Shown one piece after another: positions 1 to 8,564 of a stretch of 64,000 nucleotides of DNA. How positions within the stretch are numbered: position 1 is the stretch's first letter; each line of letters begins with the position of its first letter. A program made the position numbers and the translations under genes. This DNA comes from Yoonia litorea (GTDB lineage Bacteria; Pseudomonadota; Alphaproteobacteria; Rhodobacterales; Rhodobacteraceae), in assembly GCF_900114675.1 (NCBI RefSeq), contig NZ_FOZM01000001.1:1116001-1180000 (forward strand). Reading direction: 5' to 3'. The notes below the pieces were generated by a model. It was not told where the DNA came from and searched no databases. It saw nothing but the letters and a program-made list of their open reading frames with translations.

Positions 1-1
1 A

Positions 2-70
2 CTGGCTTTCCTTGTCGCCGAGGAACTCTCGGCGCGCCGCAGCGCAATGGCGCAGGCCAAGGCGGGCTGA
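2..70 (+). CDS. C-terminal end of an unidentified protein, cut by the left edge
   Basis: An open frame enters from the left edge and stops at TGA 68-70. It encodes only 22 residues, ending AMAQAKAG. The fragment is too short to assign to a family. An intrinsic terminator begins 26 bases after the stop on the same strand, which supports this being the true end of a plus-strand gene. It converges with the PAS-domain gene on the other strand, whose stop codon begins at the very next base. Confidence 0.45.
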   Translation: MAFLVAEELSARRSAMAQAKAG

Positions 71-721
71 TCAGCCGTTATTGACCACTAGTTTGAGGGC
101 CGGACGCGATGGCGTGTCCGGCCCTTTTTCGATGCGGTCCGGCGGGGTGTTCAGCAGTGTCATCACAGGACGCTTGGGCCCAAGCGGGTCAACCCGCGTT
201 GCCTGATCCAAAGCGATCCGGAACCGCCGCGGTCTGCGCGAGGCATGATCGCCGGTGACAAATGCGCCGAGCAGACGTGTCGTTTCGCCTGCCGTATCCC
301 GCATCGGTAAAAGAAGCAGCGCGCCAGACAGACCGGGTCGCAAAACACCGCCATCCGACACCAGCGGCAAGCCGACTATCGCCGGGTCGGCGAATGCGGC
401 CTCCGTCAGTTCACGCAAGTCGTCATGGGTCTGCTGCTGAAAAAGGGTTGAGAATGGCATCCCGCGCGGGTCCATTTTCAACAGATCATGGATGCGCTGG
501 CCCGCCACTCGGAACCGGGCGGTTCCCGCGGCAACCCTTTGCAGGATGAAAGCGTGCGGCAAGACGCTCTCGATTGCGGAAGGATTCATGGCGATGCGCT
601 GCGGGACGGTTTCGGTTTTCCGCAAGCTCTGCCAATAACGCTCCAGCGCCACAAGATGCGGGTGATCCAATGGGATCGCTTCCGGTGCTGGTTTTTGCGT
701 CGTTTCGTCATTGCTCTGCAT
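71..721 (-). CDS. PAS-domain protein (PAS_5/DUF1457 type)
   Basis: A soluble protein of 216 residues, nearly all of it one PAS-like domain of the alphaproteobacterial PAS_5 (DUF1457) type. Visible features are the early HPHLVALERYW segment near residue 19 and the following RIAMNPSAIESVLPHAFIL stretch, which resemble that family. No kinase, GGDEF or output domain follows, so it is a single-domain sensor or adaptor of unknown ligand. There is no signal peptide or membrane segment. I place the start at ATG 721 because GGAGGAG sits eight bases ahead; a TTG at 742 would add seven residues. A CtrA-like box lies about 90 bases upstream, between this gene and yicC. Family assignment is good, cellular role unknown. 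Confidence 0.75.
   Translation of the reverse strand: MQSNDETTQKPAPEAIPLDHPHLVALERYWQSLRKTETVPQRIAMNPSAIESVLPHAFILQRVAAGTARFRVAGQRIHDLLKMDPRGMPFSTLFQQQTHDDLRELTEAAFADPAIVGLPLVSDGGVLRPGLSGALLLLPMRDTAGETTRLLGAFVTGDHASRRPRRFRIALDQATRVDPLGPKRPVMTLLNTPPDRIEKGPDTPSRPALKLVVNNG
97..129 (+). terminator. Intrinsic terminator of the partial left-edge gene
   Basis: GGGCCGGAC (97-105) pairs perfectly with GTCCGGCCC (116-124) and is followed by five T on the plus strand. It lies inside the 3' coding end of the minus-strand PAS-domain gene, so the two converging genes share this DNA. Confidence 0.75.
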
Positions 722-806
722 GTCGTCATCTCCTCCGGCCAATGCCTTCCGGCAATCAGCACAATTTTCGCGTTAGGAGTTTTTTAACATCTCTTAGAGC
801 GCCATT

Positions 807-827
807 CATTTAACAAAGCGTTAAATG
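807..827. promoter_or_regulatory. Putative CtrA-binding box inside a perfect inverted repeat
   Basis: TTAA-N7-TTAA occurs at 810-824, matching the core of the alphaproteobacterial CtrA consensus. It is embedded in the inverted repeat CATTTAAC (807-814) / GTTAAATG (820-827). Another TTAA follows at 829-832. The site lies between the divergent PAS-domain gene and yicC, closer to yicC. The CtrA role is inferred from the motif only. Confidence 0.45.
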
Positions 828-906
828 GTTAATGCCACACCGCGCCCTTGCCCCCCCTGATGGTTTTCCAGTAGGTGCAGACGAGGCTGCAAATACAGAG
901 GTGCCG

Positions 907-1797
907 ATGACCCATTCCATGACCGCTTTCGCCAGCAAAACCGGCCATCTGGGATCGGTGTCATGGGTCTGGGAAATGCGCGGGGTCAATGCGCGGGGGC
1001 TGGATCTGCGTTTGCGTTTGCCTGACAGCATTGAGGGGCTGGAACCTGCGTTGCGCAAGGCGCTCACGGCGCAACTGTCGCGGGGGAATGTGACGGTGAA
1101 CCTGCGTCTGACACGCACCGAAGAAGCGCAGCCGCTCAGCCTTGATGCCGCACAGCTTGATACGGTGTTGCAGGCGCTCGATCAGATACAGGAACGGGCG
1201 TTCGCGATGGGCGTGACACTCGGCCAACCCACAGCAGCCGATGTGTTGTCACAGCGCGGTGTCCTCGTGGCTGCCCGCAACGACGACCAGACCGAGGCTT
1301 TGGCTCAGGCCCTCATGGCCGAGATTGCGCCGCTTGTCGCCGAGTTTGTCGCGATGCGGGCGACGGAAGGTGCCGCGCTCGCAGAGATCATCTCGCGCCA
1401 GCTTGATGAGATTGAAAGGTTGACCCACGCCGCAGATGCCGCCGCCCAAGCCCGCGCGCCACAGACCAAAGCCGCACTGACAACAGCGATGCAGCGCGTC
1501 CTCGAAGAAGTCGCTGACTTGGACGAAGCGCGTCTGGCGCAGGAACTGGCCGTGCTGGCCGTGAAGTCGGATGTGACCGAAGAAATCGACCGCCTTAAGG
1601 CCCATGTCGCAGCAGCACGCGATCTTTTGGCACAGGACAAACCGGCGGGGCGCAAGCTTGATTTTCTGGCACAGGAATTCAATCGTGAGGCCAATACACT
1701 GTGTTCAAAAGCGCAAGCAACAGACCTCACGGCAATTGGTCTTGATCTGAAAGCCGTGATCGACCAGATGCGCGAGCAAATCCAGAACGTGGAGTGA
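907..1797 (+). CDS. yicC: YicC family endoribonuclease-type protein
   Basis: A 296-residue YicC-family protein. The N-terminal YicC domain starts at MTHSMTAFA, the usual beginning of the family, and the C-terminal DUF1732 domain carries the characteristic [18 protein letters not shown] segment near residue 245. E. coli YicC is reported to be an RNA endonuclease linked to small-RNA turnover; that role is carried over by homology only. An in-frame start at 832 would add 25 residues that do not resemble the family, so I use ATG 907. The gene is immediately followed by gmk, a conserved arrangement in proteobacteria, and the two are probably co-transcribed. Confidence 0.9.
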   Translation: MTHSMTAFASKTGHLGSVSWVWEMRGVNARGLDLRLRLPDSIEGLEPALRKALTAQLSRGNVTVNLRLTRTEEAQPLSLDAAQLDTVLQALDQIQERAFAMGVTLGQPTAADVLSQRGVLVAARNDDQTEALAQALMAEIAPLVAEFVAMRATEGAALAEIISRQLDEIERLTHAADAAAQARAPQTKAALTTAMQRVLEEVADLDEARLAQELAVLAVKSDVTEEIDRLKAHVAAARDLLAQDKPAGRKLDFLAQEFNREANTLCSKAQATDLTAIGLDLKAVIDQMREQIQNVE

Positions 1798-1802
1798 CCC
1801 AG

Positions 1803-2441
1803 ATGAGCCGACGCGGGCTATTGATCATTCTTTCATCGCCAAGTGGCGCTGGAAAATCGACCCTGGCCAAACGGCTCAGGCAATGGGACGACACCTTGCG
1901 CTTTTCGGTCTCGGCCACAACGCGTCTGCCGCGGGCAGGCGAGACTGACGGCAAAGACTACTATTTTGTGTCGCAAGACGAATTTGCCGGCATGGTGGCG
2001 CGCGGTGACATGCTGGAACATGCGCAGGTTTTCGGAAACGCTTACGGTTCGCCGCGCGGGCCGGTGCAGGCAGCGATCGAAAGCGGTCGAGATGTCTTGT
2101 TCGATATCGACTGGCAGGGCGCGCAGCAGATCAACAATTCAAGCCTTGCCGACAACGTCCTGTCGATCTTCATTCTGCCTCCATCACTGACAGAGTTGCA
2201 CCGGCGTCTGGTATCGCGCGGACAGGACACGGCAGAGGTGATCGCTGGTCGGATGCAGAAAAGCATCGAAGAAATCCGGCACTGGGCAGAATACGACTAT
2301 GTGCTGGTCAACGACGATCTTGACCGGACGTCGCAGGATCTGATCACGATCATCAGCGCCGAACGCCTGCGCAGACAGCGCCAGCCGCATCTGGTGGAGC
2401 TGACCCGCACACTCGAACAGCAATTCGGAGAATTGACATGA
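1803..2441 (+). CDS. gmk: Guanylate kinase
   Basis: Cytosolic enzyme that phosphorylates GMP to GDP with ATP, in purine nucleotide synthesis and salvage. The 212-residue length is normal. The P-loop SPSGAGKST is near residue 12, and the GMP-binding and lid regions follow ([23 protein letters not shown]). ATG 1803 is chosen because GGAG lies eight bases upstream, at the yicC stop; a GTG at 1794 overlapping that stop would add three residues. It sits in a tight yicC-gmk-carbonic anhydrase run with the next start overlapping its stop by four bases, which implies translational coupling. Confidence 0.95.
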   Translation: MSRRGLLIILSSPSGAGKSTLAKRLRQWDDTLRFSVSATTRLPRAGETDGKDYYFVSQDEFAGMVARGDMLEHAQVFGNAYGSPRGPVQAAIESGRDVLFDIDWQGAQQINNSSLADNVLSIFILPPSLTELHRRLVSRGQDTAEVIAGRMQKSIEEIRHWAEYDYVLVNDDLDRTSQDLITIISAERLRRQRQPHLVELTRTLEQQFGELT

Positions 2442-2959
2442 GCCTTTATGCCCTTGGCGAGATGACACCGCAGATTGCCGATGACGCCTGGGTCGCGCCG
2501 GGGTGCTATGTGATCGGTGATATTGCCGTCGAAGCACGCGCCTCGATCTGGTTCGGCTCAACCTTGCGCGGCGACAATGAACGCATCACCGTCGGTGAGG
2601 GCAGCAACGTGCAGGAAAACTGCGTGTTGCACACGGATATCGGCTTTCCGCTGACGATTGGTGCGGGATGTACCATCGGGCACAAAGCGATGCTGCACGG
2701 CTGCACGATTGGCGAAAACTCCCTGATCGGGATGGGGGCGACGGTGCTGAACGGTGCGAAGATCGGCAAGAACTGCCTGATCGGGGCAGGGGCCCTGATC
2801 ACCGAGGGCAAGGAAATCCCTGACGGATCACTTGTGATGGGTGCCCCCGGCAAGGTTGTGCGGATGCTTGATGAAGCGGCGTTTGAAGGGCTGCGGCAGT
2901 CAGCGATCCATTATCAGGACAATGCCGTCCGCTTTGCAAAAGACTTGCGCGCTATTTGA
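2438..2959 (+). CDS. Gamma-class carbonic anhydrase family protein
   Basis: A 173-residue left-handed beta-helix protein built of hexapeptide repeats (for example [30 protein letters not shown]). Three candidate metal-ligand histidines are visible: one in CVLHTD and two in GHKAMLHGC. These fit the gamma carbonic anhydrase family (YrdA/PaaY/CaiE-like), which uses a trimer with metal sites between subunits. Whether this member hydrates CO2 cannot be read from the sequence, since several relatives show little or no activity. Its ATG overlaps the gmk stop by four bases. Its 3' end overlaps the converging receiver-like gene by eight bases. Confidence 0.88.
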   Translation: MSLYALGEMTPQIADDAWVAPGCYVIGDIAVEARASIWFGSTLRGDNERITVGEGSNVQENCVLHTDIGFPLTIGAGCTIGHKAMLHGCTIGENSLIGMGATVLNGAKIGKNCLIGAGALITEGKEIPDGSLVMGAPGKVVRMLDEAAFEGLRQSAIHYQDNAVRFAKDLRAI

Positions 2960-3320
2960 CCACCAGAATGTCAAAGTCCAGACCGGGGGCGGCGTTGGCA
3001 ACCTCCTGCGTCACCAGTTTGGAGGCAGAGTTTGCATCTGCGATCACCCGGTATTGACCCTGAAAGTCGAACTGTTCGAGTTTCGCCGCGATATCGAGAA
3101 CATCATACTGGTCTCCAACAAGTGGTGACAGGATGATCTGCGGTTTGCGTTCGTCCAAAATCCGCGCTGTCAACGCGTCATAGGTGCAATAACTGATGTC
3201 GGTCGTCGCGATCAGGTCACGGCCTTCGGTGCGCCACCTGGGCAAATCGCCGACAATCAGGGTTCTGAGTTTCAGGCCGTCTGGAGCGATGGCGGCGGAT
3301 GGTTGGACTTGGTTTCCCAC
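2952..3320 (-). CDS. Conserved hypothetical protein, degenerate receiver-like fold
   Basis: A 122-residue soluble protein that I cannot assign to a characterised family. The alternation of short hydrophobic strands ([24 protein letters not shown]) and helices looks like a response-regulator receiver fold, but no phosphoacceptor aspartate stands at the end of the third strand, where SPLVGDQYD is found, and no conserved lysine motif is clear. The start is GTG 3320, preceded by AGGAG eight bases upstream. The gene is monocistronic, converges on the carbonic anhydrase gene with an 8-bp overlap, and diverges from phoR. The fold is my reading of the pattern, not a match. Confidence 0.6.
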   Translation of the reverse strand: MGNQVQPSAAIAPDGLKLRTLIVGDLPRWRTEGRDLIATTDISYCTYDALTARILDERKPQIILSPLVGDQYDVLDIAAKLEQFDFQGQYRVIADANSASKLVTQEVANAAPGLDFDILVVK

Positions 3321-3473
3321 CCCGATGCTCTCCTAGTAAATCTTGAGTTGTGCTAACATGTTGGGCTACCCGCATGAAAGGGGCGATCACAAGTAAAACG
3401 TCACGTTTGTTCTTTTAATTTTGCGCGTTTTCCCGCAGGGATGAATGCAATGTGAAAACACCCTGTGGTTGCT

Positions 3474-4502
3474 ATGTCATATTCCAGAATCGCTGCCCTG
3501 ATCGACGCCCTGCCGATGCCGGTCTTGCTTGTTGGCGCTGACGACAGGGTGCTGGCGGCAAATCCGGCGGTAAAAGACATTCTTGGTGCCTATGTGCTGG
3601 GGCAGCATTTCATCACGGCGATCCGGCAACCCTCTGTCGTTGCTGCAATCGGCGAGGTGCGCAGCAGCGGTGCTGCACGTCATGCCGAATATATGGGGCG
3701 CGATGGCGCACGCGATACGCGCTACCGCGTGTCTGTCGCCCCTGCTGAAGCTGATATCGTGCTAACCTTCGAGGATCAGACAGCAACGCAAGAGGCCGGT
3801 CAGATGCGCCGTGACTTCGTGGCAAATGTGAGCCATGAACTCAGAACACCGCTGACGGCGCTCCTGGGCTTTATCGAAACGCTCGGCGGTGCCGCCCGCG
3901 ATGATGCCGTCGCAAGAGATAGGTTCCTCGGCATCATGTCGCGTGAGGCCACGCGCATGACACGCCTTGTCGATGACCTTTTGTCTTTAAGCCGCGTCGA
4001 GGAGGACGAGCGCTTGAGGCCGAAAGACCAGGTCGATCTGGAAACGCTGTTGTCGTCTGTGATCAAAGGGCTGGAGCCGCAAGCTCAGAGCGCAGATGTG
4101 ACCGTCACGCTGGATGTACAGTCACAGATGGGGCCGATCACAGGGGATGCCGGCCAGCTTGCACAGGTTTTTACCAACTTGATTGAAAACGCGATCAAAT
4201 ACGGTGCCTCAGGCAAGGCCGTGACGGTTTCGCTTTTGCCACCGCAGATGAACACACGGCTACGGAGCGAGGCTGTGGAAGTCACTGTCACAGATCAGGG
4301 TGACGGCATCGAATCACATCACATCGCGCGCCTGACCGAGCGGTTCTACAGGGTCGATAACCACCGTTCGCGTGAAGTGGGCGGCACCGGGCTTGGGCTT
4401 GCGATTGTCAAACACATCGTGAATCGCCACAGGGGGCGGTTGGTGATCGAAAGCTCGCTTGGAAAAGGGACGAAAGTCTCTGTTTTCCTGCCTTTGAGCT
4501 GA
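3474..4502 (+). CDS. phoR: Phosphate-regulon sensor histidine kinase PhoR (short, no membrane segment)
   Basis: A 342-residue histidine kinase. Residues 1-100 form a PAS domain (SYSRIAALIDALPMPVLLV onward); the HisKA box SHELRTPLTAL puts the phosphorylated histidine at H121; the ATPase domain shows the N box NLIENAIKYG, the G1 box DQGDGI and the G2 box GGTGLGLAI. It should phosphorylate PhoB (last gene of this cluster) under phosphate limitation. E. coli PhoR has N-terminal membrane helices and none is visible here, so it may be held near the membrane by PstSCAB-PhoU. I use ATG 3474; GTG 3465 is an alternative. Tandem Pho boxes begin one base after its stop codon, so phoR itself is probably expressed separately from the pst genes. 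Confidence 0.9.
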   Translation: MSYSRIAALIDALPMPVLLVGADDRVLAANPAVKDILGAYVLGQHFITAIRQPSVVAAIGEVRSSGAARHAEYMGRDGARDTRYRVSVAPAEADIVLTFEDQTATQEAGQMRRDFVANVSHELRTPLTALLGFIETLGGAARDDAVARDRFLGIMSREATRMTRLVDDLLSLSRVEEDERLRPKDQVDLETLLSSVIKGLEPQAQSADVTVTLDVQSQMGPITGDAGQLAQVFTNLIENAIKYGASGKAVTVSLLPPQMNTRLRSEAVEVTVTDQGDGIESHHIARLTERFYRVDNHRSREVGGTGLGLAIVKHIVNRHRGRLVIESSLGKGTKVSVFLPLS

Positions 4503-4542
4503 CTGTCATAAAACTTTTACACAACTGTCACAAAAGCTTCGA
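4503..4542 (+). promoter_or_regulatory. Tandem Pho boxes (PhoB-binding sites) upstream of pstS
   Basis: Four 7-base direct repeats, each separated by four A-rich bases: CTGTCAT (4503-4509), CTTTTAC (4514-4520), CTGTCAC (4525-4531) and GCTTCGA (4536-4542). This is the classic 7+4 Pho-box arrangement, with two near-perfect half sites. It predicts PhoB-activated transcription of pstSCAB-phoU-phoB. A possible -10 (TTAGAC, 4552-4557) follows. Confidence 0.85.
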
Positions 4543-4615
4543 CGACGGCCCTTAGACCGCCCCTCGAAGATGGCGCGGTTCGCGTGCCATCCAAGTTGAC
4601 TGACAGGAGCTTTTG

Positions 4616-5644
4616 ATGTCGATCTTGAAACTGACTGCGACCACCGCAGTTATCGCCCTTACCGCAACAACAGTCGCAGCGCGCGACAATGTTCAGATTG
4701 CAGGGTCTTCGACTGTCCTTCCCTATGCATCCATCGTTGCCGAGGCTTTCGGCGAAAACTTTGACTTCCCCGCGCCGGTTGTTGAATCGGGCGGCTCATC
4801 AGCCGGTCTGCGCCGCTTCTGTGAAGGTGTTGGTGAAAACACCATCGACATTGCAAACGCGTCGCGCGCCATTCGTGAAAACGAAGTCGCAGCCTGTGCC
4901 GAAGCAGGTGTGACCGACATCATCGAGGTGCGTATCGGCTATGACGGGATCGTATTTGCCTCGCAAATCGACGGTCCGGCATTCACGGCGTTCGAGCCTG
5001 CCGACATCTTCAACGCACTGGCACCTCAGGTGATGGTTGACGGTGAACTGGTCGACAACCCGCATACACGCTGGTCCGATTTCAACGCCGATCTGCCTGA
5101 TGCGGAAATTCTGGCGTTCATTCCCGGCACAAAGCACGGCACACGTGAAGTCTTCGAAGAAAAGGTGATTGCGGCCGGCTGTGAGGCAACGGGTGCTTTT
5201 GACGCGATGATGGCCGCTGGCATGTCTGAAGATGATGCAGAGGATGCCTGCCTTGCGGTGCGCACCGATGGACGGTCTGTCGATATCGACGGTGACTACA
5301 CCGAAACGCTGGCCCGTCTTGATGCCAACGCAAATGCCATCGGTGTGTTTGGTCTGTCGTTCTATGAAAACAACACCGACAAGCTGAAAGTTGCTGAGAT
5401 TTCCGGTGTTGCACCAAGCACAGAGACTGTCGCCTCCGGTGAATATCCAGTTTCGCGTCCGCTTTACTTCTACATCAAGGCCGCCCACCTCGGCGTGATC
5501 CCCGGCTTGCAGGAGTTCGCATCGTTCTTTGTCGCTGACGAAGTTGCTGGTCCTGGCGGTCCTTTGGCGACCTACGGTCTGGTGTCTGATCCCGAGCTTG
5601 CAGAGACACAGAACATCGTCGCAAACGCGATCACGATGAACTGA
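4616..5644 (+). CDS. pstS: Phosphate ABC transporter, periplasmic phosphate-binding protein PstS
   Basis: Captures inorganic phosphate in the periplasm and delivers it to PstCA. The 342-residue precursor has a signal peptide of about 22 residues (LKLTATTAVIALTATTVAA). The mature protein begins with the family hallmark IAGSSTVLPYA, followed by VESGGSSAGLRRFC and later IPGTKHGTREVFEEKV, which contribute to the phosphate site. The start is ATG 4616 with an AGGAG-type ribosome site six bases upstream. Tandem Pho boxes precede it and a perfect 10-bp hairpin follows its stop, suggesting high, phosphate-controlled expression relative to the downstream membrane genes. Confidence 0.95.
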   Translation: MSILKLTATTAVIALTATTVAARDNVQIAGSSTVLPYASIVAEAFGENFDFPAPVVESGGSSAGLRRFCEGVGENTIDIANASRAIRENEVAACAEAGVTDIIEVRIGYDGIVFASQIDGPAFTAFEPADIFNALAPQVMVDGELVDNPHTRWSDFNADLPDAEILAFIPGTKHGTREVFEEKVIAAGCEATGAFDAMMAAGMSEDDAEDACLAVRTDGRSVDIDGDYTETLARLDANANAIGVFGLSFYENNTDKLKVAEISGVAPSTETVASGEYPVSRPLYFYIKAAHLGVIPGLQEFASFFVADEVAGPGGPLATYGLVSDPELAETQNIVANAITMN

Positions 5645-5655
5645 TGAACACATGG

Positions 5656-5681
5656 GGACCGGCCCTTTGACGGGCCGGTCC
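5656..5681 (+). other. Intercistronic hairpin between pstS and pstC
   Basis: GGACCGGCCC (5656-5665) and GGGCCGGTCC (5672-5681) pair perfectly around the six-base loop TTTGAC. No T-run follows, so it is not a full terminator. Such hairpins behind binding-protein genes commonly stabilise the upstream mRNA segment or cause partial termination, giving more PstS than permease. Confidence 0.8.
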
Positions 5682-5743
5682 GTATCTACCTTCATGCTGG
5701 CCCGCATCGACCGGCAAAAATTCAGAGGGCCCCAGGCGAAGAT

Positions 5744-7225
5744 ATGTCAAATATGCTGATCATGCTGATCCTCCTTGGTTTGGGAGTGGTCGGTTTTTTT
5801 CTTGGACGGGGGCGGGCGCTTCAGGTGGCTGGCGGGGATCGTCGCGAGCTGCATTCGCTGCCGGTCTACTACGGCGCGCACGTTGGTCTGAATGCGGTTG
5901 TGCCAGCGGCGATGTTGCTTTTCGTCTGGCTGATTGTGCAACCCTTCGTGGTCAATAACGCAGCCTCCGATCTGATCGCCGCAGAAAGTGCCTCTGAGGC
6001 CGGTGATCTGAGCCTGATCATGTCAGATGTCCGGCGCGTGGCCGAAGGGCTTGATTTGCTTGCCAGCACAGAAGGTATGAGCGACGCGGCCATCGCCGCG
6101 TTGAGTGTTGATGACGGCAACCTGCGCGAGAGACTTGCAGGCGTCGGTGTGGCATTGGGTGCTGACGTGCAAGCCGACACGCTTGAGGCTGCAAAACGGT
6201 ACCGCGCTGTTGATGCGACCGGTGACATGTTGCGCACGATCACGGTGATTCTCGTGGCTTTGGCCGGTCTGGCGCTCTCATGGCGGCTGATCACTCCGGC
6301 GTTTCGCGCGCGAAACACCGTCGAAAAAGGTATACTTGCCGTACTGATAGCCGCTGCGACCATCGCGATCCTGACCACTGTCGGCATCGTTTTGTCCCTG
6401 ATTTTCAATACTTATGAGTTTTTTAAGCTTTATCCGATCGGGGAATTCTTTTTCGGGCTTTCCTGGTCGCCGAGCTTCTCGGGGCGCGGCGGATCGTCAG
6501 AGCTTGGCATCATCCCCTTGCTTTGGGGCACCTTCTACATCTCGATCATCGCGCTTTTGGTGGCTGTGCCGATTGGTCTGTTTTCGGCGATCTATCTGTC
6601 TGAATATGCCTCACGGCGCGTGCGCAGCATTGCCAAGCCGCTTTTGGAAGTTCTGGCCGGTATCCCGACAATCGTTTACGGGCTTTTCGCCTTGCTGACG
6701 GTGGGTCCGTTGCTGGTCGATGTCTTCGGGCAGGATGGCGCGTTGGGCGTCAACTGGATGCAGGGCGGCACGGCAGTTATCACGGCGGGGCTTGTCATGG
6801 GCATCATGCTGATCCCCTTCGTTAGTTCCTTGTCAGACGACATCATCAATGCGGTGCCGCAGGCTATGCGCGACGGATCGCTCGGCCTTGGGGCCACCCA
6901 TTCCGAAACCGTGCGTCAGGTGATCATTCCGGCGGCGCTGCCGGGGATCGTCGGGGCCATCCTGCTGGCAGCCTCACGTGCAATCGGCGAGACCATGATC
7001 GTTGTTTTGGGGGCAGGGGCTGCGGCACGGCTGTCGCTCAACCCATTTGACGCCATGACAACAGTCACCGCCAAGATCGTCAGCCAGCTAACAGGTGACA
7101 GCGACTTTGCCTCGCCAGAGGCGCTGGTGGCCTTTGCGCTGGGGATCACACTGTTTGTGGTCACATTGGCGCTGAATGTCTTTGCCCTCTACATCGTGCG
7201 CAAATATCGGGAGCAGTACGAATGA
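5744..7225 (+). CDS. pstC: Phosphate ABC transporter permease PstC (long form)
   Basis: Inner-membrane permease half of the PstSCAB phosphate importer. At 493 residues it is far longer than E. coli PstC (about 320); the extra N-terminal part contains several hydrophobic helices and a region around residues 85-140 that is likely extracytoplasmic. The C-terminal half is the standard binding-protein-dependent permease domain, with the ATPase-contacting EAA-type loop GATHSETVRQVIIPAALPGIVGAI. Long PstC proteins of this type are usual in Alphaproteobacteria. The ATG at 5744 is chosen from the frame start. The stop overlaps pstA by four bases, pointing to coupled translation. Confidence 0.93.
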   Translation: MSNMLIMLILLGLGVVGFFLGRGRALQVAGGDRRELHSLPVYYGAHVGLNAVVPAAMLLFVWLIVQPFVVNNAASDLIAAESASEAGDLSLIMSDVRRVAEGLDLLASTEGMSDAAIAALSVDDGNLRERLAGVGVALGADVQADTLEAAKRYRAVDATGDMLRTITVILVALAGLALSWRLITPAFRARNTVEKGILAVLIAAATIAILTTVGIVLSLIFNTYEFFKLYPIGEFFFGLSWSPSFSGRGGSSELGIIPLLWGTFYISIIALLVAVPIGLFSAIYLSEYASRRVRSIAKPLLEVLAGIPTIVYGLFALLTVGPLLVDVFGQDGALGVNWMQGGTAVITAGLVMGIMLIPFVSSLSDDIINAVPQAMRDGSLGLGATHSETVRQVIIPAALPGIVGAILLAASRAIGETMIVVLGAGAAARLSLNPFDAMTTVTAKIVSQLTGDSDFASPEALVAFALGITLFVVTLALNVFALYIVRKYREQYE

Positions 7226-8553
7226 CCGACGCAACCTCAAACGCCCCCGCGATCAAAGGCACAGCCTCCAGCCTACTGACCGAAAGCCCGCTGATGAAAA
7301 AGCGGAACGCGGCCGAAGCGCGCTTTCGCATGTATGGCGTGATTGCGCTATGTATCGGCCTTGGCTTTCTGGTGTTCCTCGCGGTGTCCATTCTGCGCAA
7401 TGGCATCCCGGCGTTCACGCAGACTGTTGTCAGCGTCGAGTTCACACTGACTCAAGAGCAGTTCGACGAGGCCGAAAGCAAGATGCTGAAAACGGCGGCC
7501 TATACCGAAATTTTCGTCAATGGCGTGACAGCCCAACTGCAAGAGCGCGGATTGGATGTGCCATTTGATGGCGGCACCATTGAGCGTCTGATGGGGAAGG
7601 TCGGCGGTGATCTGCGGTCATTTTATCGCGACAACCCCGAGGCCATCGGTGTTCCGACGACATTTGAACTGCCAGCCGCCAGTCGTGTGGAGCGTTACCT
7701 GCAAGGCAATCTGACCCGCGAGATGGTCGTTGACGGACGGTTCCTCGAAGCAGCCGACCTTGATGTGGTGGATGCACTGGCCGAGGCAGGCATTATCACA
7801 TCTGCCTTTGACTGGAACTTCATCACAGGTGCCGACACCGGCGTGGACAACCCCGGCGGTGCGGGGATCGGTGTCTCTGTCATCGGGTCGTTCTTTATGA
7901 TGCTGGTGGTGCTGGTCCTGTCCTTGCCGATTGGCGTCGCGGCCTCGATCTATCTTGAGGAATTCGCGCCCCGAAACCGGTTCACGGATCTGATCGAGGT
8001 GAATATCTCAAACCTTGCCGCTGTGCCCTCGATTGTATTCGGTATCCTTGGCCTTGCCGTCTTTATCCAGTTTGCACATTTGCCGCAGTCAGCGCCGCTT
8101 GTGGGTGGGCTTGTGCTGACGCTGATGACCCTGCCGACGATTGTGATTTCGACACGCGCGGCGCTGAAGGCTGTGCCACCCTCTATCAGGGATGCAGCAC
8201 TTGGTGTGGGGGCGTCAAAGATGCAGGCCGTCTTCCACCATGTCCTGCCACTGGCAATGCCTGGCATCCTGACGGGAACAATTATCGGCCTCGCGCAGGC
8301 TTTGGGTGAAACTGCGCCGCTCTTGCTGATCGGCATGGTGGGCTACGTGGCGCGCGAATATCCCGATGGGTTTGCCTCCGGTCTGCTGGACCCGAACTCT
8401 GCCATGCCGGCGCAGATCTACACTTGGGCTGCGCGGTCTGACGAGGCCTTCTTTGAAAAAGCATGGGGTGGCATCATCGTGTTGCTGCTGTTCCTGCTGA
8501 CCATGAACCTGATTGCCATCCTGTTGCGCCGCAAGTTTGAGCGTCGGTGGTAG
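7222..8553 (+). CDS. pstA: Phosphate ABC transporter permease PstA (with N-terminal DUF3333 region)
   Basis: Second membrane subunit of the phosphate importer. It has 443 residues, against about 300 in E. coli; the extra N-terminal portion, with one membrane helix near residues 35-60 and a long hydrophilic segment, matches the DUF3333 region found in many proteobacterial PstA proteins. The C-terminal half (from about residue 210) holds the permease helices and the EAA-like loop [21 protein letters not shown]. The ATG overlaps the pstC TGA. The next gene, pstB, starts 11 bases after its stop. Confidence 0.93.
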   Translation: MTDATSNAPAIKGTASSLLTESPLMKKRNAAEARFRMYGVIALCIGLGFLVFLAVSILRNGIPAFTQTVVSVEFTLTQEQFDEAESKMLKTAAYTEIFVNGVTAQLQERGLDVPFDGGTIERLMGKVGGDLRSFYRDNPEAIGVPTTFELPAASRVERYLQGNLTREMVVDGRFLEAADLDVVDALAEAGIITSAFDWNFITGADTGVDNPGGAGIGVSVIGSFFMMLVVLVLSLPIGVAASIYLEEFAPRNRFTDLIEVNISNLAAVPSIVFGILGLAVFIQFAHLPQSAPLVGGLVLTLMTLPTIVISTRAALKAVPPSIRDAALGVGASKMQAVFHHVLPLAMPGILTGTIIGLAQALGETAPLLLIGMVGYVAREYPDGFASGLLDPNSAMPAQIYTWAARSDEAFFEKAWGGIIVLLLFLLTMNLIAILLRRKFERRW

Positions 8554-8564
8554 GAGCGTTACAC

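Noticed and set aside
4799..5707. Long open frame antisense to pstS (302 codons)
   Set aside because: It is a shadow of the well-supported pstS gene, without domains or ribosome site.
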